Assembly: GCA_040218145.1 (NCBI GenBank)
Contig: JAVJQK010000063.1
Coordinates: forward strand, 124,001 to 188,000
Length of the DNA stretch: 64,000 nucleotides
Source: Sandaracinaceae bacterium
Lineage (GTDB): Bacteria; Myxococcota_A; Polyangia; Polyangiales; Sandaracinaceae
Direction: 5' to 3'
Below are positions 58,632 to 64,000 of this stretch, one piece after another (the stretch's first letter is position 1; each line of letters begins with the position of its first letter). Made by a program: the position numbers and the translations under genes. A model generated the notes under the pieces. That model searched no databases, had not been told where the DNA came from, and saw only the letters and a program-made list of their open reading frames with translations.

Positions 58632-60527
58632 ATGAGCGCCCGAACCGCGATCACGAGCCTGTCCCTCCTCCTCCTCCTGATGGCCTGCGGCGGAGAGACT
58701 CCGACCGAGGACTTCACCCCCCCGCCCGACGAGTCTCAGAGCGGCTCCGAGGACACGGAGGCGGCCTCTCCCTGGGCGTCGCTCGACACCGCGGCGCTCG
58801 TCGCGCTGTCGCGGGACCGCGTCGCCGCGCGAATCGCCGAGATCGACCCGGACTTCGACCTCGCGCAGCTCCCGGCCTGGATCGCCGACCCGGAGTCCGC
58901 GCCCGCGCTCGGCGACCGCGTGTCGGAGCAGCTCATGAACCTCGCGATCGTCGAGACGGCGGCGGGAGAAGACGCGCGCGCCACCGGGCTCATCCGGCTC
59001 GTCCGCGCCAAGGCGCGCAACCGGAACAACGCCTACACGGGGACCACGCTCCTCTCGGAGCTCGCCCGCCGTGGGGCGGGAGAGGAGGATCCCGAGGCGG
59101 CCGTGCGCGCCGTGCTCGAGGAGCTGCCCCGCAACCGCTTCGGCAGCGCGACCGTGGTCTTCCAGCTCTTCCAGAACCCGGGTCAGGTCGACGCCCGGCT
59201 CGAGCAGCTCCACACGCAGCTCGTCAGCCTCGACACCGCGGTGGCCGCGCTCTTCTACGACGCGATCCTGCGCCCCATCATCGCGCACCGCGACGTCTTC
59301 ATGAGCGCCATCGCGTCGGTCCGCGCGACGCACGCCGAGCAGCCCGAGGGCGAGGCCTACGCCTTCAGCACCGTCGACCTGACGCGGGCGCGCGACGCTC
59401 AGCCGGTGGTCATCGCGGTCTGGGACACCGGCGTGGCCGGCGCGCTCTTCGAGGAGCAGCTCTTCACCAACGAGGCCGAGACGCTCGACGGTGAAGACGA
59501 CGATCAGAACGGCCTCGTCGACGACCGCCACGGCGTGATCTCCGACCCGACCGAGGGGCAGGACGCCCTGACCTTCGAGCCGGGTGACGACGTGATCACG
59601 GAGTACGCGCCCTTCCTGCGCGGCATCATGGATCTGCGCGCCGGGCTCGCCTCGACCGAGGCGGCGCAGCGCGTGCTCGGCCTCATGGGCGCGGTGCAGG
59701 ACGCCGAGGCGCTCGAGGCGCTCGAGGTGAACCTGGACGCGATCGGCGAGTGGGCCCACGGGACCCACGTGGCCGGCATCATGACCGCGGGGCTCCCGCA
59801 GGCGCGCGTGGCGGTCTTCCGCTCCGCGTGGGCGGGCGAGGCGCGCCTCTACCACCACCGCGGACCGACCGACGAGGAGCTCGCCGCGGAGCGCCAGAAC
59901 GTCGAGGACATCGCGCGCTTCATCGATCTCCACGACGTGCGCGTGGTCAACGCCAGCCTCGGCTTCGCCCGGGACTACGTCGAGGCGCAGCTCCGCCACG
60001 AGGCCGACGCCTACCCCACCGAGGAGGCGGTCCGCGCGCGGGCCGAGGAGATCCATCGGCATCGTCGGGACAACTGGCGCCACGTGTTCGAGCAGAACCC
60101 CGACACGCTCTTCGTGGTCGCGGCGGGCAACAGCAACCGCGACATCGTCGAGTACGAGGACGTGCCCTCGAGCCTGGAGGGCCTCCCGAACCTGCTCGTG
60201 GTGGGCGCGGTGGATCGCTTCGGCGACTGGGCGACCTTCACCAACAGCAACCCGGACCGCGTCCAGGTCTTCGACCACGGCGTCGAGGTCGACAGCGTCA
60301 TCCCCAACGGTGAGCGCGTCCCGCTGAGCGGGACCTCCATGGCGTCGCCCAACGTGGCCAACCTGGCCGCGAAGATCCTCGCGGTGAACCCGCAGCTGTC
60401 GCCGGCGGAGGTCATCACGATCATTCGCGAGACCGGCACGCCCATCCCCGCGCCGTTCTACGGCGTCATCGCGCACGAAGAGCAGGCGCTGGCGCGGGCG
60501 CGCCGTGAGCGTCGCCGCCGTCGGTGA
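58632..60527 (+). CDS. Subtilisin-family serine protease lipoprotein
   Basis: A 631-residue predicted lipoprotein: leader ending in LMAC (Cys19), a helical prodomain-like region (about 40-255) and an S8 peptidase domain with Asp in AVWDTGV (about 265), His in HGTHVAGI (about 378) and Ser in LSGTSMASPNVA (about 568). The catalytic triad is complete. Long acidic insertions occur between Asp and His. The tail is a cluster of Arg. It should act at the envelope surface. GGGGGAAGG lies about 8 bases before the ATG. The frame is open upstream, but the lipobox fixes this start. Confidence 0.88.
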   Translation: MSARTAITSLSLLLLLMACGGETPTEDFTPPPDESQSGSEDTEAASPWASLDTAALVALSRDRVAARIAEIDPDFDLAQLPAWIADPESAPALGDRVSEQLMNLAIVETAAGEDARATGLIRLVRAKARNRNNAYTGTTLLSELARRGAGEEDPEAAVRAVLEELPRNRFGSATVVFQLFQNPGQVDARLEQLHTQLVSLDTAVAALFYDAILRPIIAHRDVFMSAIASVRATHAEQPEGEAYAFSTVDLTRARDAQPVVIAVWDTGVAGALFEEQLFTNEAETLDGEDDDQNGLVDDRHGVISDPTEGQDALTFEPGDDVITEYAPFLRGIMDLRAGLASTEAAQRVLGLMGAVQDAEALEALEVNLDAIGEWAHGTHVAGIMTAGLPQARVAVFRSAWAGEARLYHHRGPTDEELAAERQNVEDIARFIDLHDVRVVNASLGFARDYVEAQLRHEADAYPTEEAVRARAEEIHRHRRDNWRHVFEQNPDTLFVVAAGNSNRDIVEYEDVPSSLEGLPNLLVVGAVDRFGDWATFTNSNPDRVQVFDHGVEVDSVIPNGERVPLSGTSMASPNVANLAAKILAVNPQLSPAEVITIIRETGTPIPAPFYGVIAHEEQALARARRERRRRR

Positions 60528-60545
60528 AGCGAGGCCGGTGAGAGC

Positions 60546-61049
60546 TTGCCGAAGACGCCCCAGACCTATCGCTTCGCGCTGACCGACGCCGAGTACCGCC
60601 GCGCCTGGATCCGCGAGTACTACCGCCGCCCGGGCGCGCGCGTGATGCGGCTGCTCGCGGGCCCGCTCATCGCGCTCCTCGGCGTGGGCATGCTCGCCCG
60701 CGCGCCGGGCCTCTTCGAGCGCGGCATGGGCGTGGTCGCCCTCTTCTTCGGCCTCTACCTCCTCTTCAAGCCGCTCCTGCTTGCGAACGCCCTCGTGCGC
60801 CGCCGTCAGCGGACGGGCATGGCCGAGCGAGAGCTCGAGGTCACCCTGCGCGCGGAGGGCATCCGCATCGACGATGGGAAGATCCGCACCAACCTCCCCT
60901 GGGACGAGGTGCGCGCCGCCGGCCGCGGGCCCGACTACGTCTGGTACGAGATGAAGGGCGGATCCCGCGCGACCATCCCGCTGCGCGCGGTCGACGACCT
61001 CGAAGCGCTCGAGGCGCTGCTACGCGACAAGACGAGCTGGAGTTCGTGA
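60546..61049 (+). CDS. YcxB-like membrane protein
   Basis: A 167-residue protein with two central transmembrane helices (about 34-52 and 58-78) and a C-terminal soluble beta domain with LRAEGIRIDDGKIRTNLPWD, the pattern of YcxB-like proteins. Function unknown in the family. The start is a TTG, 18 bp after the subtilisin stop, with a weak GGTGAGA site. It is probably co-transcribed with the protease gene. Confidence 0.72.
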   Translation: MPKTPQTYRFALTDAEYRRAWIREYYRRPGARVMRLLAGPLIALLGVGMLARAPGLFERGMGVVALFFGLYLLFKPLLLANALVRRRQRTGMAERELEVTLRAEGIRIDDGKIRTNLPWDEVRAAGRGPDYVWYEMKGGSRATIPLRAVDDLEALEALLRDKTSWSS

Positions 61050-61072
61050 GGGAGGACGCCTCCCGAGCGCGG

Positions 61073-61078
61073 TAGGAT
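61073..61078 (+). promoter_or_regulatory. -10 box (TAGGAT) of the Dabb-family gene
   Basis: TAGGAT is followed by 6 bases and the ATG at 61085. No ribosome-binding site lies between, so leaderless expression is likely. Confidence 0.45.
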
Positions 61079-61084
61079 GGCGCC

Positions 61085-61372
61085 ATGATCACGCACGTCG
61101 TCCTCTTCCGAATGCAGGAGCCCGTGGCCGAGAACGCCGCCGCCGTCGCGGCCCAGCTGCGGAGCATGGAAGGAGAGGTCGCGGGGCTGGCCTCGATCGA
61201 GGTCGGCGTCGACATCAACCGCGGCGAGCGCGCGTGGGATCTCTGCCTGATCACCCGGCATGAAGACGCGGCGGCGCTCGAGGCGTACCAGGCCGACCCG
61301 CGCCACGGCGAGGTGAAGGCGTTCATCGGGGAGCGCTCGAGCGGCGCGGCGGTCGTCGACTTCTCGGGCTGA
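61085..61372 (+). CDS. Stress-responsive A/B barrel (Dabb) protein
   Basis: A 95-residue single-domain protein with the ferredoxin-like dimeric barrel pattern: MITHVVLFRMQEPV at the start, a helix VAAQLRSMEGEV and a strand WDLCLITRHEDAAALEAYQ, then HGEVKAFIG at the end. Members act as small stress proteins or as polyketide cyclase-like enzymes. It is convergent with the TetR gene with 2 bp between the ends. Confidence 0.82.
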   Translation: MITHVVLFRMQEPVAENAAAVAAQLRSMEGEVAGLASIEVGVDINRGERAWDLCLITRHEDAAALEAYQADPRHGEVKAFIGERSSGAAVVDFSG

Positions 61373-61374
61373 GC

Positions 61375-61974
61375 TCAAGCGCGCAGGTGCGCGAAGACGC
61401 TCTCCGCGAGCGCCTCGATCGCCTCGGGGGTCTCGATGTGCTCGGGCGGGATGCGGCCGTCGATGAGCAACATCGAGAGGCCGTGGGCCAGGCTCCAGAA
61501 CGCGAGCGTGGCCGGCATCTCTTCGCCCCCCGACAGGCCCGTCGCTTCCGCGGCGGTGGCGCGCAGCAGCTCGAACGCGTCGTTGCCGGCCAGCTCGTCC
61601 TCGGGCGGGACCGCGCCGTGGTCGAACTCCGCGCCGAACATGACCCGGTGGTGCTGGGGGTGCTCGAAGGCGAAGCGCACGTAGGCGACGCCATACGCGC
61701 GCAGACGGTCGTGAGGGTCGGCCACGCCGGCCATGGCTTCTCGCCCTGACTCCGCGAGCCGTCGGAAGCCCTCTCCGGCCAGCGCCACCAGCAGCGCGGA
61801 CTTGTCCGCGAAGTGCCGGTAGGGCGCCGCGTGGGAGACGCCGAGACGTCGCGCGCACTCCCGGAGGCTCAGGCCGTGAAGGCCTCGCTCGGCGATCACG
61901 GTCACCGCGACCTCCAGGAGCGCGGCCCGGAGGTCACCGTGATGATAGCGGTCGCGGGGTTTCTTCGACGCCAC
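61375..61974 (-). CDS. TetR-family repressor
   Basis: A 199-residue regulator. Residues 10-60 form the TetR DNA-binding domain (LLEVAVTVIAERGLHGLSLR, then ECARRLGVSHAAPYRHFADK). The C-terminal domain is helical with EFDHGAVPPEDELAG and is similar to the WHG class. The start is GTG, 5 bases after TATGGT, with no ribosome-binding site. It is divergent from the DUF4188 gene. The 41-bp palindrome between them is the likely operator for control of the DUF4188 gene and perhaps of itself. The inducer is unknown. Confidence 0.88.
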   Translation of the reverse strand: MASKKPRDRYHHGDLRAALLEVAVTVIAERGLHGLSLRECARRLGVSHAAPYRHFADKSALLVALAGEGFRRLAESGREAMAGVADPHDRLRAYGVAYVRFAFEHPQHHRVMFGAEFDHGAVPPEDELAGNDAFELLRATAAEATGLSGGEEMPATLAFWSLAHGLSMLLIDGRIPPEHIETPEAIEALAESVFAHLRA

Positions 61975-61979
61975 GGCGC

Positions 61980-61985
61980 ACCATA
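61980..61985 (-). promoter_or_regulatory. -10 box (TATGGT) of the TetR gene
   Basis: On the minus strand TATGGT lies 5 bases before the GTG start of the repressor gene, consistent with a leaderless transcript. Confidence 0.4.
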
Positions 61986-61999
61986 CCGACGGACGCGTG

Positions 62000-62027
62000 T
62001 TGACACCAGCAACACAGCCTCTATGTT
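62000..62027 (+). promoter_or_regulatory. Promoter of the DUF4188 gene
   Basis: TTGACA (62000-62005) and TATGTT (62022-62027) are 16 bp apart, close to consensus. The -10 box lies inside the left arm of the palindrome at 62021-62061, so a bound repressor would block polymerase. Confidence 0.6.
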
Positions 62028-62061
62028 TCGCCTGTCATCATTGATGACAGCCGAAACATAG
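62021..62061. promoter_or_regulatory. 41-bp palindromic operator of the TetR-family repressor
   Basis: Twenty-base arms flank one central base and pair at 19 of 20 positions (left arm begins CTATGTTTCG, right arm ends CGAAACATAG). It covers the -10 box and transcript start of the DUF4188 gene and lies about 47 bp upstream of the divergent repressor gene. The length is suited to two repressor dimers. Confidence 0.75.
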
Positions 62062-62071
62062 GGAGGGCGAG

Positions 62072-62554
62072 ATGGTGAAATCGGAGCGGCTCACGGTCGA
62101 TCGGGCGGAGGGTTTCGTGGTGTTCCTGATCGGAGCGCGCATCAACAAATGGTGGCTCGTGCCCGTGCTCTGGGCGGTCGGCCGGGCGTTCAACGCGATG
62201 ATGCGGGAGCTGGTGGACGACCCGGACTCGGGGCTGCTCTCGCACGAGAGCTTCGGCGGTCGCACGACGCTGGCGGTGCAGTACTGGCGCTCCCTCGAGG
62301 ATCTGCACCGCTACGCCCGCGCGAGAGAGAAGCGTCACGCGCCCGCGTGGGCGGAGTGGATCCGACGCTGGGGGCTCACCGGGGCCGTCGGCATCTGGCA
62401 CGAGACCTATCTGGTCGAGCCGGACACCTACGAGTGCATCTACCACCACATGCCTCCGTTCGGGCTGGGCAAGATCGGGCCCCTCGTCCCCGCCGACGGA
62501 CACCTGAAGACGGCCGCCCAGCGGCTCCAGCCGCGCACCGTCCGCGCCGCCTGA
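62072..62554 (+). CDS. DUF4188-type monooxygenase-like protein
   Basis: A 160-residue protein with the DUF4188 pattern: FVVFLIGARINKWW near the start, SHESFGGRTTLAVQYWRS in the middle and HRYARAREKRHAPAW and IWHETYLVEPDTYECIY later. The family is of the dimeric alpha/beta barrel type and is often placed beside TetR or MarR regulators, with suspected monooxygenase function. GGGAGG lies 6 bases before the ATG. It is controlled by the palindrome upstream. Substrate unknown. Confidence 0.8.
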   Translation: MVKSERLTVDRAEGFVVFLIGARINKWWLVPVLWAVGRAFNAMMRELVDDPDSGLLSHESFGGRTTLAVQYWRSLEDLHRYARAREKRHAPAWAEWIRRWGLTGAVGIWHETYLVEPDTYECIYHHMPPFGLGKIGPLVPADGHLKTAAQRLQPRTVRAA

Positions 62555-62639
62555 GCATTTTCTCGCGCGTTCCGTCAGTCCCCCTACGCGCCCGGCGTCC
62601 TGGTCCGGGAAGGGCCGGGCCTCGAAGGGCTTGATTCCC

Positions 62640-62676
62640 TTGCACGGCAGCATCACACTGAACGTACAGTCAGTGT
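62640..62676 (+). promoter_or_regulatory. Promoter and inverted repeat of the gene at 62691
   Basis: TTGCAC (62640-62645) and TACAGT (62665-62670) are 19 bp apart, a little long. The inverted repeat ACACTGA-N8-TCAGTGT (62655-62676) overlaps the -10 box and resembles TetR-type operators. A regulator may bind here, possibly encoded elsewhere. Confidence 0.45.
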
Positions 62677-62690
62677 CAGGAGGGCGAGAC

Positions 62691-63107
62691 ATGGGCGCGT
62701 TGGCGATCGAGGAGCTGAGTCAGGAGATCCGCGCGGAGCTGCTCGGGGGGCTGCCCCGGGTTCCGGATCACGGCGCGTTGGCCTGCCCGGCGCGTCTCTG
62801 GCTCGAGATGCCGCGCCCCGCGGTCCTGCGGCTCCACGTCCCGGGCGTGCCCGGCGTGGTCTCCATCGACGGCACGGATGGGCTCGTGTTCGACGCCGAC
62901 GAGTGGGCCGCTCTCGTCGAGGGGGTCGCCGCGGATCGCGTCTGGCCCACTGATTTCAGGGGGTTCTGCGCCCGCAAGGCGGCGGAGCCGGCGTGGCGGC
63001 TGGAGTTGGACGAGGCGCTGGCGGGGGCGCAGCCGGACCGGGAGCGAGCCCTGTCCGTGGGTGAGCTGCTCGAGCGCGTGGGCGCGCAGCTGCTGTCGAT
63101 CGACTGA
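62691..63107 (+). CDS. Small soluble protein of unknown function
   Basis: A 138-residue protein without membrane segments. It has a beta strand region AVLRLHVPGVPGVVSIDGTD and helices ELSQEIRAELLGGLP and ALSVGELLERVGAQLLS. No family is recognised. AGGAGG lies 8 bases before the ATG, a strong site that decides the start over the earlier frame. An inverted repeat and candidate promoter lie just upstream, so it is likely regulated. It stands between the DUF4188 gene and citrate synthase. Confidence 0.65.
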   Translation: MGALAIEELSQEIRAELLGGLPRVPDHGALACPARLWLEMPRPAVLRLHVPGVPGVVSIDGTDGLVFDADEWAALVEGVAADRVWPTDFRGFCARKAAEPAWRLELDEALAGAQPDRERALSVGELLERVGAQLLSID

Positions 63108-63110
63108 GCT

Positions 63111-63193
63111 AGCGCAGACCGGGCCGCGTTCGAGCGCGCGAAGCCTCCCGACCCCGCGCCGTCCGCGCCGTCTGCGCTGGCGGCTCTTCTTTT
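63111..63193 (+). terminator. Candidate terminator after the gene at 62691-63107
   Basis: AGCGCAGAC (63111-63119) pairs perfectly with GTCTGCGCT (63170-63178) across a GC-rich 50-base interior, and a T-rich stretch (CTTCTTTT, 63186-63193) follows a few bases later. The long interior makes this tentative. Confidence 0.4.
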
Positions 63194-63441
63194 GCCCTCG
63201 ACAGACCGCCTGTTCCTGCCCACAATCCGCGCGCGCGCTGCCGTAATGAGGGCAGGTGCCAGCCGGCCGCGAGGCGTGTAGACTCCGGCCCCCCGCTCGC
63301 CCCGGTTCCCCGGTCGGCGAGTGGCTCGAGACACGAACGGGCCCGCCCCGATCTCCTGGTACCCGCCCCAGCACGCACCGGACTCATGTCCGGCGACGAC
63401 CCCAGCGACCGACGATTCTTTCGACGAGGAGTTCCGCAGCC
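63194..63441 (+). promoter_or_regulatory. Leader region of citrate synthase
   Basis: No gene is seen here. A TAGACT box at 63279-63284 predicts a transcript start near 63291, giving a 5' leader of about 150 bases. A hairpin with 9-base arms (63293-63301 and 63316-63324, one G-T pair) sits at the very start of that leader. It may stabilise the mRNA or be regulatory. Confidence 0.4.
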
Positions 63442-64000
63442 ATGGCCGACACGCTCACCGTGACCGACAACCGTACCGGCAAGACCTACGAGCTACCGGT
63501 GAAGAACGGCACGATCTCCGCCATGGATCTCCGGCAGATCAAGGTCTCGGAAGACGACTTCGGCATGATGTCGTACGACCCGGCGTACAAGAACACCGCG
63601 TCTTGCACCAGCAACATCACCTTCATCGACGGTGACACGGGGATCCTCCGCTACCGCGGCTACCCGATCGAGCAGCTGGCCGAGCAGAGCTCCTTCCTGG
63701 AGGTGGCCCAGCTCCTCCTCGACGGTGAGCTCCCGACCAAGGAGTCGCACGCGCGGTTCAAGCACGAGATCACGCACCACACGATGGTGCACGAGAACAT
63801 CCGCGAGCTGATGGACGGCTTCCGGTACGACGCCCACCCGATGGGCATCCTCATCAGCACCGTCGGCGCGCTCTCCACCTTCTACCCGGAGGCCAAGAAC
63901 GTCGACGACGCCGACAACCGGCGCCTCCAGGTCACGCGCCTCATCGGCAAGGTGCCGACGCTCGCCGCCTACGCCTACCGTCACCGCCGCGGCCTGCCCT
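63442..64000 (+). CDS. gltA: Citrate synthase, 5' part
   Basis: The first 186 residues of type II citrate synthase, which condenses acetyl-CoA and oxaloacetate in the TCA cycle. Recognisable parts are VKNGTISAMDLRQI, SYDPAYKNTASCTSNITFID, GDTGILRYRGYPIEQLAEQS and HTMVHENIRELMDGF. The catalytic His and Asp lie beyond the window edge. GAGGAG lies about 10 bases before the ATG. The N-terminal beta domain that distinguishes type II from shorter type I enzymes is present. Confidence 0.93.
   Translation, partial: MADTLTVTDNRTGKTYELPVKNGTISAMDLRQIKVSEDDFGMMSYDPAYKNTASCTSNITFIDGDTGILRYRGYPIEQLAEQSSFLEVAQLLLDGELPTKESHARFKHEITHHTMVHENIRELMDGFRYDAHPMGILISTVGALSTFYPEAKNVDDADNRRLQVTRLIGKVPTLAAYAYRHRRGLP

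Noticed and set aside
1-64000. tRNA, rRNA, CRISPR arrays, insertion sequences or prophage
   Set aside because: Gaps between genes were read on both strands. No cloverleaf-like sequence, regular spacer array, transposase or phage gene was found.

Overview
The window is 64 kb of chromosomal DNA with very high GC content. It carries about 55 protein genes and shows no tRNA, rRNA, CRISPR array, insertion sequence or prophage gene. Two proteins (18132-21305 and 54621-56867) end in a Cys-x-Cys, membrane helix and Arg-cluster tail of the MYXO-CTERM type. Many others are lipoproteins with a Cys-rich body behind an Asp/Ala/Gly linker. These traits, with the Myxococcota-type outer-membrane barrel at 3322-4038 and the codon bias, point to a myxobacterium, probably of the Polyangiales/Sandaracinaceae type. 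The genus is an inference.

Layout. 1-4038 (minus): an envelope operon of an outer-membrane beta-barrel, a proline-rich anchored protein and two TPR-type proteins. 4122-5035: a GNAT acetyltransferase and a hemerythrin-like protein. 5081-8779 (minus): a sensory cassette of a CheY-type receiver, a CheX-type phosphatase, a FIST sensor and a CheA-like kinase with an Hpt domain but no CheW domain. 8859-12704: an alpha/beta hydrolase and lipoproteins, with a 140-bp direct repeat that marks a decayed duplication. 12761-18077: a molybdopterin oxidoreductase overlapping an SGNH hydrolase, then lipoproteins. 18132-22851: a giant dihaem surface protein related to hydrazine synthase alpha, and a Tat-exported beta-helix lipoprotein. 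22921-28746 (minus): TPR protein, CysK, a small membrane protein, a PyrE-like phosphoribosyltransferase, a winged-helix protein and a C-N hydrolase with a novel N-terminal region. 28882-31626: Cys-rich lipoproteins. 31702-36385: HD-GYP, PhoH, HEAT-repeat and a small unknown protein.

36548-50003 is the most unusual block. It holds a family 2 glycosyltransferase, an HprK-like kinase, three stand-alone nucleotidyltransferase-fold proteins, a B-box zinc membrane protein, an oligosaccharide flippase fused to a fourth nucleotidyltransferase domain, and a 1247-residue GT-C-like membrane protein with duplicated Cys-bearing modules. I read it as an undescribed surface-glycan assembly or modification system.

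50000-64000: TrmH methyltransferase, M14-type peptidase, serine hydrolase, CoA-transferase, a Gly-rich gene remnant, a DUF11/MYXO-CTERM protein, a tandem-repeat exported protein, a subtilisin lipoprotein, small proteins, a TetR regulator divergent from a DUF4188 gene around a near-perfect 41-bp palindrome, and the start of citrate synthase.

Many operon-first genes have a TANNNT box that ends 5 to 9 bases before the start codon and no ribosome-binding site, which suggests frequent leaderless transcription. Genes inside operons instead have clear GGAGG-type sites or ATGA/GTGA overlaps. All functions come from reading motifs by eye; no database search was run.
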